Source of the DNA: Clostridia bacterium
GTDB taxonomy: Bacteria > Bacillota > Clostridia > Oscillospirales > CAG-272
Assembly (NCBI GenBank): GCA_017960705.1
Contig: JAGCYR010000220.1
Coordinates: 1-5,506, forward strand
Direction: 5' to 3'
Length of the DNA: 5,506 bases
Shown here piece by piece: positions 1-5,482 of this stretch; position 1 is the stretch's first letter; every line of letters starts with the position of its first letter. A model generated the notes under the pieces. The model did no database searches. It saw nothing but the letters and a program-made list of their open reading frames with translations, and was not told where the DNA came from. Position numbers and translations under genes: made by a program.

Positions 1-696
1 CGAGAGCGACAGCCCGAACAGAGCGTACGCCGAAAGCGCCCGCACCAGGAAGAACAGGATCGAGAGCGCCCCGATCTGGGCAAAAAACGCCGCCGTCCGG
101 CTCCTTTCCGGGGTCTTGCCGCGCCCGGTGAGTTCCCCGAGCGTGACCCCGCCGTCAAAGAACGCGGAGAACAGAAGGCACGCGGTCGTGCAACCGAGGA
201 TCATGGTCAGCGAGAAGAGCAGCCCCTCGGTCGAGAGCCCGACGGCGACCAGCTGATACCCCGACGAGACGAAGCCCGAAACGCAGGCGATCGAGGCGCG
301 GAGCTGGGACGGCTCGCGGAACAGTCCCGGTGAATCGGGCAGGATCCGCCGCCCCTTCCCGGGTACGCTGACGATCATCCGCGCCCCCGTCGCGAGCAGC
401 AGGAGCGAACCGTACACCACGCCCGTCCGCCCGAGCGAGAGGCAGCCGAGAAGCCCCCCGAAAAGCCCCGCGACCGCCGCCGATCCCGGCAGAGCGCATA
501 TCCACGCGATCCCGATCGGGCGCGCCGAAAAGAAGGTCGCCGCCGGTGTGAATAAGTACCCGAGAAGCGCCGCAAAGGTCCAGAGGAGCAGCGCCTCGCC
601 CGTGCTCGTCCCGGGGGCCGCCAGAGATCGGATCGCCCGCTCGGCGCGGCGGAGTCCGCGGCGTTCCCGCTTTTGAAAATCGTTTGGTTTGTCCAT
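1..696 (-). CDS. spoIIE: Stage II sporulation protein E-like membrane protein, N-terminal part (runs off the left edge)
   Basis: Translating the minus strand from the ATG at 696 gives 232 open codons reaching base 1 with no stop, so only the N-terminus is here. After a basic head (residues 1-30, rich in Arg) come about six hydrophobic stretches, near residues 35-56, 60-88, 91-111, 133-152, 157-180 and 203-232. The pattern, including ARPIGIAWICALPG near residue 58 followed by Gly-rich helices and a YGSLLLLATGAR segment, resembles the multi-pass membrane domain of SpoIIE. In that family this domain precedes a central region and a C-terminal PP2C phosphatase that dephosphorylates SpoIIAA and so activates sigma F in the forespore at the polar septum. 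The PP2C domain would lie beyond the window, so the name rests on pattern memory only. AAAGGA (709-714) lies 12 bases before the ATG, rather far. Another polytopic membrane protein is the alternative. Confidence 0.6.
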   Translation of the reverse strand, partial: MDKPNDFQKRERRGLRRAERAIRSLAAPGTSTGEALLLWTFAALLGYLFTPAATFFSARPIGIAWICALPGSAAVAGLFGGLLGCLSLGRTGVVYGSLLLLATGARMIVSVPGKGRRILPDSPGLFREPSQLRASIACVSGFVSSGYQLVAVGLSTEGLLFSLTMILGCTTACLLFSAFFDGGVTLGELTGRGKTPERSRTAAFFAQIGALSILFFLVRALSAYALFGLSLS

Positions 697-740
697 TTGT
701 TTTTCCCGTCCTTTCACCCCGGTCTCCCGGGTCCTGCGCC

Positions 741-749
741 ATTATAGCA
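741..749 (-). promoter_or_regulatory. Extended -10 promoter element upstream of the spoIIE-like gene
   Basis: The minus strand reads TGCTATAAT, a perfect -10 hexamer (741-746) with the TGn extension, about 45 bases before the start codon at 696. No good -35 is present: the hexamer at 17-base spacing reads AGAAAC. In Bacillus subtilis, spoIIE is transcribed by sigma A with Spo0A~P at a promoter of unusual spacing, so a weak -35 would fit an activated promoter. I could not find a convincing Spo0A box (TGTCGAA). Confidence 0.6.
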
Positions 750-826
750 CCCGGCGGCGGTCGGTTTCTGCCGTTTGGGGGCGGGGGAAACGACGGTTTT
801 TCAAGGGGGTTTCCCCGAAAAAACAC

Positions 827-855
827 AAAAACACCTCCCCCGGGAGGTGTTTTTT
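827..855. terminator. Bidirectional intrinsic terminator-like hairpin
   Basis: ACACCTCC (831-838) pairs with GGAGGTGT (843-850) around a four-base loop. It is flanked by an A-run on the left (827-831) and a T-run on the right (850-855), so it could terminate transcription on either strand. On the minus strand it would be a second stop behind the lipoprotein terminator at 892-921. No plus-strand gene lies upstream of it. It sits in the 241-base gap 697-937, which holds no reading frame I believe in. Confidence 0.7.
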
Positions 856-891
856 GATAGGAGAGGTCGAAGCGGCTTTCTTTTTGCGGTG

Positions 892-921
892 AAAAAACCG
901 CCCCGTTTTCGCGGGGCGGTT
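892..921 (-). terminator. Rho-independent terminator of the lipoprotein gene
   Basis: On the minus strand AACCGCCCCG and CGGGGCGGTT form a perfect 10-bp stem (plus 896-905 with 912-921) around a six-base loop, followed by a T-run (892-897). It starts 17 bases after the lipoprotein stop codon at 938-940, with no gene between. Confidence 0.93.
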
Positions 922-937
922 TGATCGAGTCGGATCT

Positions 938-1345
938 TTACTTTCGGATCGGTTCTTCCAGGAAAACGTGATCGTGGTCGATCCCGCAGCCGCCGCCCGC
1001 GTCCTTCGGCGGGTTGAGCGGAACGATCACCTCCGCGCCGAGGATCATCCCGCCGTCCTTGTACGCGACGTAGAACGCGTGCCCCTTTTCGTTCTGCGGG
1101 ATGCGTTCGGTCAGCCGCGTTTCGGTCGCCCGCAGCGCGTCAAGGTCGATCGTGTCGAGATAGGGCCGCGCCGGATCGTAGACCTCCGCGTGTTCCCCCG
1201 TCGCAGGCAGAACGAGCCGCACGGTGTACTCGTTTCGCACCACGTATCGTTCGATTTCCTTTTCGCCGGACGGGGAGCAGGCGGCAAAACAGAACAGCGC
1301 CGTAAGGAGCGCAAGCGCCGCCAAGAGAGAAACGATCTTTTTCAT
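938..1345 (-). CDS. Small secreted lipoprotein of unknown function
   Basis: A 135-residue protein begins MKK, then a hydrophobic core (residues 4-20) and a lipobox ending FAAC, with Cys23 as the likely lipidated residue; this is a type II signal peptide processed by Lgt and LspA. The mature part is about 113 residues, hydrophilic and rich in charged residues, with no transmembrane segment and no domain I recognise. Its C-terminus has GGGCGIDHDHVF (from about residue 117), whose Cys120, His124 and His126 could bind a metal, though that is inference. AAGGG lies just upstream of the ATG, and a consensus promoter sits about 60 bases upstream. With a terminator behind it, it forms a single-gene transcript. 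Signal peptide, promoter and terminator together make the gene real despite its small size. Confidence 0.88.
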   Translation of the reverse strand: MKKIVSLLAALALLTALFCFAACSPSGEKEIERYVVRNEYTVRLVLPATGEHAEVYDPARPYLDTIDLDALRATETRLTERIPQNEKGHAFYVAYKDGGMILGAEVIVPLNPPKDAGGGCGIDHDHVFLEEPIRK

Positions 1346-1404
1346 TTGTACCCTTGCTTTCCGCGGTTTTGCCCCGGAGCGGATCCCTTCCGCTCTCCGT
1401 TTTC

Positions 1405-1433
1405 AGTATAGCACACGAGAATAGAAAAGTCAA
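1405..1433 (-). promoter_or_regulatory. Housekeeping sigma factor promoter of the lipoprotein gene
   Basis: On the minus strand TTGACT (1428-1433), a 17-base spacer and TATACT (1405-1410) with a TG one base upstream make a near-consensus sigma A promoter. Transcription would begin near 1398, leaving about 50 bases of leader before the ATG at 1345. It lies immediately downstream of the thrS terminator, so the lipoprotein gene is transcribed separately from thrS. Confidence 0.9.
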
Positions 1434-1447
1434 CTTTGCGCGCACGG

Positions 1448-1479
1448 AACAAAAACGGCGCCGGATCGCTCCGGCGCCG
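1448..1479 (-). terminator. Rho-independent terminator of thrS
   Basis: On the minus strand CGGCGCCGGA and TCCGGCGCCG form a perfect 10-bp, very GC-rich stem (1456-1465 with 1470-1479). The tetraloop is GCGA, of the stable GNRA class, and TTTTTGTT follows. It begins 18 bases after the thrS stop. Confidence 0.96.
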
Positions 1480-1497
1480 CGGTTGGTTTGGGAAGGA

Positions 1498-3264
1498 TCA
1501 CATCACGCGGTCTTTGATCTCGCGATCGATCTTGGCAAGAAACTCGTCGAGGGTCATGGTGACGGTCTCTCCGGTGTCGCGGCTACGGATCGAGACGGTG
1601 CCCTCCTCGGCTTCCTTCTGTCCGACGATCACCATATACGGCACGCGGTCGACCACCTGCGCCTCGCGGATCATATAGCCGATCTTCTCGTTGCGTTCGT
1701 CGATCTCGACGCGCACCTTCGCCCCGCGCAGCGCCTCGTAGACCTTGCGTCCGTATTCGGCGCACTTCTCGGAGACCAGCAGCACCTTCGCCTGGGTCGG
1801 TGCGAGCCAGACCGGGAACTTGCCGGCGAAATGCTCGGTCAGGATACCGACAAAGCGCTCGATCGAGCCGTACACCACCCGGTGGATCATGATCGGGCGG
1901 CGCTTTTCGCCCTTCTCGTCGACGTATTCGAGTTCGAAGTTCAGCGGCATCTGGAAGTCGAGCTGGATGGTCCCGCACTGCCAGGTCCGTCCGAGCGAGT
2001 CCTCGAGATGGAAGTCGATCTTCGGTCCGTAGAACGCGCCGTCGCCCTCGTTGATCGTGTAGGGCAGCCCGAGCGATTCAAGGGCGTTCTTCAGCCCGTC
2101 GGTCGCCGCCTCCCAATCCTCGTCGGAGCCCATACTGTTCTCGGGGCGGGTCGAGAGCTCGATGAAATACTTGAAACCGAACTTGGTATAGACCTCGTTG
2201 ATCAGGTGCACGACCGAGACGATCTCGTCGCGGATCTGCTCGCGGCGGATGTAGATGTGGGCGTCGTCCTGCGTGAAGCAGCGCACCCGGAACAGTCCGT
2301 GGAGCGCCCCGCGCAGCTCGTGCCGGTGCACGATCCCCGGCTCCGCGAGACGCAGCGGCAGATCCCGGTAGCTGTGCGGCTGGCTCCGGTAGACCAGAAC
2401 GCTGCCGGGGCAGTTCATCGGCTTGACGCAGAAGATCTCGTCGTCGATGGTGGTGGAGTACATATTGTCTTTGTAGTGATCCCAGTGTCCGCTGGTCTCC
2501 CAGAGCGTACGGTTCATGATCAGCGGGGTCTGGATCTCGACGTAGTTCTCGCGCACGTGCAGTTCGCGCCAGTATTCCATCAATGCGTTTTTGAGCAGCA
2601 CGCCCTTCGGGAGGAAGAACGGGAAGCCCGGCGCCTCGTCGCAGAGCATGAACAGACCCATCTCGCGCCCGATCCGGCGGTGGTCGCGCCTCTCGGCTTC
2701 CTCAAGCAGTTTGAGGTACGCGTCGAGCTCCTCCTGGGTCTTGAACGCCGTCCCGTTGATGCGGGTCAGCATCTTGTTGTCCTTGTCGTTCTTCCAGTAC
2801 GCGCCCGACTGACCCATGATCTTGAACGCCTTGAGCGCCTTGGTGTAGGTCAGGTGGGGACCGACGCACATATCGACGTAGTCGCCCTGCTGGAAGAAGC
2901 TGATCTCCGCGTCCTCGGCAAGGTCGCCGATGTGCTCGACCTTGTAGACCTCGCCCCGCTCCTGCATCAGAGCGATCGCCTCGTTCCGCGGGAGGATATA
3001 CGATTTCAGAGGAAGATTCTCTTTGGTGATCTTCTTCATCTCGGCTTCGATCTTCGAGAGGTCCTCGTCGGTCAGCTTGACGTCCCCGAGATCCACGTCG
3101 TAGTAGAAGCCCTTTTCGGTCGCGGGTCCGTACGCGAATTTCGCCTCGGGCCAGAGCCGCTTGATCGCCTGCGCCATGACGTGCGCGGCGGTGTGACGGA
3201 GGATATGAAGCTCCTCCTCGGGCGCGCACTCGCCCACCGTTCCGTTGCTGTAAATGACTTTCAT
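1498..3264 (-). CDS. thrS: Threonyl-tRNA synthetase lacking the TGS domain
   Basis: This class II synthetase (588 residues) charges tRNA-Thr with threonine in the cytoplasm. The editing domain is near residues 20-165, with His24 and His28 of HTAAH and Cys133/His137 of CVGPH, the site that removes mischarged serine. The catalytic core, about 195-485, has motif 2 around Arg314-Glu316 and motif 3 around 461-482. Likely zinc ligands are Cys285 (NCPGS), His336 (DDAHIY) and His461 (MIHR); the 51-residue Cys-His spacing equals that of Escherichia coli ThrRS. The anticodon-binding domain fills 490-588. Typical bacterial ThrRS has about 640 residues with an N-terminal TGS domain; here only some 20 residues precede HILRHTAAH. 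I chose the ATG at 3264 because AAAGGAG (3272-3278) lies 7 bases upstream, and an in-frame ATG at 3390 would lie within the T-box antiterminator and terminator. Confidence 0.97.
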   Translation of the reverse strand: MKVIYSNGTVGECAPEEELHILRHTAAHVMAQAIKRLWPEAKFAYGPATEKGFYYDVDLGDVKLTDEDLSKIEAEMKKITKENLPLKSYILPRNEAIALMQERGEVYKVEHIGDLAEDAEISFFQQGDYVDMCVGPHLTYTKALKAFKIMGQSGAYWKNDKDNKMLTRINGTAFKTQEELDAYLKLLEEAERRDHRRIGREMGLFMLCDEAPGFPFFLPKGVLLKNALMEYWRELHVRENYVEIQTPLIMNRTLWETSGHWDHYKDNMYSTTIDDEIFCVKPMNCPGSVLVYRSQPHSYRDLPLRLAEPGIVHRHELRGALHGLFRVRCFTQDDAHIYIRREQIRDEIVSVVHLINEVYTKFGFKYFIELSTRPENSMGSDEDWEAATDGLKNALESLGLPYTINEGDGAFYGPKIDFHLEDSLGRTWQCGTIQLDFQMPLNFELEYVDEKGEKRRPIMIHRVVYGSIERFVGILTEHFAGKFPVWLAPTQAKVLLVSEKCAEYGRKVYEALRGAKVRVEIDERNEKIGYMIREAQVVDRVPYMVIVGQKEAEEGTVSIRSRDTGETVTMTLDEFLAKIDREIKDRVM

Positions 3265-3318
3265 TGGTTTTCTCCTTTCGGATCGTTTTCGGTTTTTTCG
3301 GCGGATCCGCGCCCCGAG

Positions 3319-3357
3319 AAAACAAAACCCCCCGGATCGGATCTCTCCGTCCAAGGG
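3319..3357 (-). terminator. Regulated terminator of the thrS T-box leader
   Basis: On the minus strand CCCTTGGA-CGGA pairs with TCCG-(A)-TCCGGGGG around a GAGA tetraloop, with one bulged A and two T-G wobbles, and TTTTGTTTT follows. Its 5' strand (CCCTT) is the 3' strand of the antiterminator, the expected overlap for a T-box switch. It ends about 55 bases before the thrS start codon. Confidence 0.85.
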
Positions 3358-3574
3358 TGCTCTCCGCACGGTCCCACCTTGACTTTTCACTCTCGCGCTT
3401 TCGCGCCGCCCCGTAACGGTGGGCTTCCGGCGATCCTTACTCTCCGCTTTTCGCGGTTTCGGGACGCGGCTCGGGAGCGGTCTTCGCCGGTTCGCCCGCG
3501 TCGGACCCTTTCAGCCGGGAGGTCCTTCTCTTTCCGGGGCTTATCGGTTACTCTTCTCCGTCTTTGCCTTTGAT
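3319..3574 (-). ncRNA. T-box riboswitch (threonine-tRNA-sensing leader) of thrS
   Basis: The minus-strand leader between the thrS promoter and gene has T-box architecture. The base of Stem I pairs GGAG (3556-3559) with CTCC (3474-3477). Inside it, AGAGTAA faces GAAGACC, and ACC (3479-3481), a threonine codon, is the probable specifier; another ACC at 3489-3491 is an alternative. The T-box sequence AAGGTGGGACCGTGC (from 3380) forms an antiterminator: helix AAGG/CCTT, bulge TGGGACC (3370-3376) and helix GTGC/GCAC. The CCTT strand is also needed by the terminator at 3319-3357, so the two are exclusive. By family knowledge, uncharged tRNA-Thr pairs with specifier and bulge and lets transcription proceed. 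The bulge's variable G predicts a C or U discriminator base on tRNA-Thr. Its start is estimated from the -10. Confidence 0.92.
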
Positions 3575-3580
3575 ACGAAG

Positions 3581-3609
3581 ATTATAGCACGCGAAATCCC
3601 GAAAGTCAA
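3581..3609 (-). promoter_or_regulatory. Housekeeping sigma factor promoter of thrS
   Basis: On the minus strand TTGACT (3604-3609), a 17-base spacer and TATAAT (3581-3586) with a TGC extension form a near-perfect sigma A promoter. Predicted start near 3574, giving a leader of about 310 bases that contains the T-box. Its -35 lies about 31 bases from the -35 of the divergent spoVAF promoter candidate. Confidence 0.93.
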
Positions 3610-3639
3610 GCGGTTTTTTCATTTTGTATTTACGCCCGC

Positions 3640-3668
3640 GTATCGCGGCGGCGGCGCGGGGCATACTA
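3640..3668 (+). promoter_or_regulatory. Candidate forespore (sigma G or sigma F) promoter of spoVAF
   Basis: CATACTA (3662-3668) matches the sigma G/sigma F -10 consensus (CATAMTA type) exactly. GTATC (3640-3644), 17 bases upstream, matches four of five positions of the sigma G -35 (GHATR). Transcription would start near 3675, leaving room for GGAGG (3685-3689) before the ATG at 3695. No sigma A promoter is visible for this gene on the plus strand. In Bacillus subtilis the spoVA operon is read by sigma G, which agrees. Confidence 0.65.
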
Positions 3669-3694
3669 CCCGCAGACAACGCCCGGAGGATGGA

Positions 3695-5149
3695 ATGGAT
3701 CGGCTGTCGCAAAACTATCGTGATAACGCGCGCTTGCTCTCCGCTCTGCTCGCCGCCGACGAGAGCTTTGACCTGATCGAGCGGCGGCTCTCGGTCGGGC
3801 GGGATGAGCTGACCCTCTTCTTCGTCGACGGGCTGGTGAAGGACGGTTTGATCCAGCGCGTTTTGCAGTTCTTTCTCGGAAGAGACGGGCTCGGTTCGGG
3901 GCGCGAGGCGGCGGAGGCGTTTTCAAGGTCGCAGGTCCCCCACGTCAACGTGGAGATCGCGTCGGACGTCGAGCGACTGATCACGGCGGCGCTCTCGGGG
4001 GTGACGGTCGTGCTCGGCAGCAGCTTCGGGAACGAGGCGATCCTGATCGTCGCGCGATCCTATCCCGCAAGGTCGACCGACGAGCCGCAGAGCGACCGCG
4101 TGATGCAGGGGGCGCGGGACGGATTCGTCGAGACCCTGCTTTTTAACGTCGCCCTGATCCGGCGCAGGATCCGCGATCCCGACCTCCGGGCAAAGCACCT
4201 GAATCTCGGCGGGCGCGCCCGGACCGACTGCGCGCTTCTCTATATCGAGGGGCGCGCCGATCCCGCGTTTTTATCCCGGCTGACGAAGCGCCTCGCCGCC
4301 CTGCGCCCGGATTCGCTGACCCTCGGTTACGAGAGTTTGGCGGAACTTCTGATCCCGCGGCGGTGGTTCAATCCGTTCCCGAAGATACGGGTCACGGAGC
4401 GCCCGGACTGCGCGGCGGCGCATCTTGCCGAGGGAAGCGTGATCCTGCTCTGCGACACGTCCCCGCAGGCGATGATCCTGCCGACCGGGATCTTCGATTT
4501 CCTGCAGGAGTCGCAGGACTTTTATCTCCCGCCCCTGACCGGCAGTTATCTCCGCTTCGTTCGGATGCTGACCTTTCTTCTGTCACTGGTTCTGACGCCG
4601 CTCTGGTATCTGTTCGTCTCCTGTCCGTGGCTGCTCCCGGAGTCGCTCGCCTTCCTCATCCCCGAAGAGCAGGGGCATTTTCCGATCCTGCTCCAGCTGT
4701 TTCTCGTCGAGTTCGCCGTCGACGGGCTGAAGCTCGCGAGTATGAACACGCCCGATCTGCTCGCCAATTCGATGAGCGTGGTCGGGGGTCTGGTGCTCGG
4801 GGATCTCGCCGTCAAGGTCGGGTGGCGCTCGGGCGAGGTGATCTTCTATATGGCGATCGTCGCGGTCGCCGGGTTCACCCAGCAGAACCACGAACTGGGC
4901 TACGCCTTCAAATTTCTGCGGCTCGCGATCATGACCTTGACCGCGCTCTTTTCGTGGGTGGGTTTCCTTGTCGGGGTCGCCCTCATCCCCGTCCTGCTCG
5001 TCACCAACGCCTCGGTCGACGGCAGAAGAAGCTATCTCTATCCCCTGATCCCGTTCAACGGCAGAGCGTTGTTATCCCTCTTTTTCCGTCTGCCGAAAAG
5101 CAAAATGCCGACGGGGCGCGCGCGCCGTCCCCGCGGGAAGGAACGATGA
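3695..5149 (+). CDS. spoVAF: Stage V sporulation protein AF (GerA-family spore membrane protein)
   Basis: The 484-residue protein (Bacillus subtilis SpoVAF has about 490) has the GerA A-subunit layout. A cytosolic half (1-285) includes ESFD near residue 23 and the family motif around 119-162 (RSYPARSTDEPQSDRV, then GARDGFVETL and RRRIRDPDL). A membrane half (about 289-437) has several helices, with family-like stretches TGSYLRFVRM (282), TPLWYL (301), NTPDLLA (351) and YPLIPFNGRALL (449). The C-terminus is short and basic. SpoVAF lies in the spore inner membrane, aiding germination and linked to dipicolinate release. No other spoVA gene is seen; thrS is upstream and divergent. The start at 3695 is chosen because GGAGG (3685-3689) lies 5 bases before it; the frame stays open to 3419, but that part overlaps the thrS leader and promoter. 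A GerAA-type receptor subunit is the main alternative. Confidence 0.9.
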   Translation: MDRLSQNYRDNARLLSALLAADESFDLIERRLSVGRDELTLFFVDGLVKDGLIQRVLQFFLGRDGLGSGREAAEAFSRSQVPHVNVEIASDVERLITAALSGVTVVLGSSFGNEAILIVARSYPARSTDEPQSDRVMQGARDGFVETLLFNVALIRRRIRDPDLRAKHLNLGGRARTDCALLYIEGRADPAFLSRLTKRLAALRPDSLTLGYESLAELLIPRRWFNPFPKIRVTERPDCAAAHLAEGSVILLCDTSPQAMILPTGIFDFLQESQDFYLPPLTGSYLRFVRMLTFLLSLVLTPLWYLFVSCPWLLPESLAFLIPEEQGHFPILLQLFLVEFAVDGLKLASMNTPDLLANSMSVVGGLVLGDLAVKVGWRSGEVIFYMAIVAVAGFTQQNHELGYAFKFLRLAIMTLTALFSWVGFLVGVALIPVLLVTNASVDGRRSYLYPLIPFNGRALLSLFFRLPKSKMPTGRARRPRGKER

Positions 5150-5211
5150 CGGGGATTACGAAGGAGTACGTCCGCTTTCTTGAAAGAAAGCTTGGCAAAG
5201 AACTTCATTAG
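5146..5211 (+). CDS. Tiny reading frame coupled to spoVAF (21 residues, hypothetical)
   Basis: Its ATG overlaps the spoVAF stop as ATGA (5146-5149), and AAGGA (5139-5143) lies 3 bases upstream, an arrangement typical of translational coupling. The product begins MTGITKEYVRFLERKLG, ends Lys-Glu-Leu-His, and could form a short, basic amphipathic helix. I recognise no family. It may be a genuine micropeptide, or the surviving 5' end of a longer gene, since the stop falls 14 bases before the inverted-repeat block. Chance occurrence is also possible, given the length. Confidence 0.35.
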   Translation: MTGITKEYVRFLERKLGKELH

Positions 5212-5224
5212 AATAATAAAGTTA

Positions 5225-5403
5225 GCAAAAAGGCGTCCCCCTGCGGTAACGCTCACCGTCGCATGGGCGTGCGGGGCGCGCGGCGTGTCGCTCGCCCTGC
5301 GCTTCCTGCTTTGGGCTCGACCGCTTGTAAAACCAGTCCACCGGACTGTTTTTACTTCGTTAACTAACGCCTTTTTGCGGTTCTATAGTCGATTCCGCAG
5401 GGG
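5225..5403. repeat. Intergenic block with two interleaved inverted repeats
   Basis: GCAAAAAGGCGT (5225-5236) is perfectly inverted as ACGCCTTTTTGC (5367-5378), 12 bp. CCCCTGCGG (5238-5246) is perfectly inverted as CCGCAGGGG (5395-5403), 9 bp. The arms alternate (1L, 2L, 1R, 2R) rather than nest, so in RNA both pairings together would make a pseudoknot. A smaller hairpin CGGT/ACCG (5245-5258) and the terminator-like hairpin at 5327-5355 lie inside. The block follows spoVAF directly. It may be a dispersed intergenic repeat or a structured 3' region. I cannot tell from a single copy. Confidence 0.55.
5327..5355. terminator. Terminator-like hairpin downstream of spoVAF
   Basis: CAGTCC (5334-5339) and GGACTG (5343-5348) form a 6-bp stem with a three-base loop, extended by GTAAAA against TTTTAC after one mismatch. 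Five T residues (5349-5353) follow on the plus strand and an A-run precedes, so it could act in both directions. It is the first plausible terminator after spoVAF, about 180 bases past its stop. The short loop and its place inside a repeat block make this uncertain. Confidence 0.5.
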
Positions 5404-5420
5404 TTGTCTTTTCTTTGCGC

Positions 5421-5442
5421 GGGACGTCGAGGACGCCGTCCC
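5421..5442. repeat. Short palindrome GGGACG...CGTCCC
   Basis: GGGACG (5421-5426) and CGTCCC (5437-5442) are perfect inverted arms around a 10-base spacer. It lies in the gene-free right-hand region. From unverified memory, similar GGGACGTC-type palindromes recur between genes in gut Clostridia, which suggests a dispersed repeat unit. No T-run follows, so it is not a terminator. Confidence 0.4.
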
Positions 5443-5482
5443 CTACCCGCCGTTCCCTTTGCTTTCGGTTGAACAAAACGTT

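Noticed and set aside
155..826. 223-codon minus-strand frame overlapping the spoIIE-like gene
   Set aside because: It lies in another frame of the same strand, reads through the promoter, and gives an Arg/Gly/Pro-rich protein. The frame from 696 gives clear membrane helices and stays open to the edge.
3301..3310. 10-bp palindrome GCGGATCCGC between the T-box terminator and thrS
   Set aside because: It is short, has no T-run and no recognised operator pattern. In GC-rich DNA it can occur by chance.
3265..3390. In-frame N-terminal extension of thrS from an ATG at 3390
   Set aside because: The stretch contains the T-box antiterminator and terminator, the real ribosome binding site is next to 3264, and the extension does not resemble a TGS domain.
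1354..3573. Very long open frame (739 codons) on the plus strand across the lipoprotein promoter, thrS and its leader
   Set aside because: It is antisense to thrS, whose motifs are unmistakable. GC-rich codon use leaves such mirror frames open. The product is an Asp/Val/Leu-rich string with no domain, and the frame crosses two terminators and two promoters.
3419..3694. In-frame N-terminal extension of spoVAF
   Set aside because: It overlaps the T-box Stem I and thrS promoter on the other strand, shows no family similarity, and would begin upstream of the forespore promoter candidate. GGAGG fits the ATG at 3695.
4363..5145. Plus-strand frame inside spoVAF ending at 5211
   Set aside because: It is the shifted frame of spoVAF with Arg/Ala/Pro-rich composition. 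Only its last 22 codons, after the ATGA overlap, are considered as a separate small frame.
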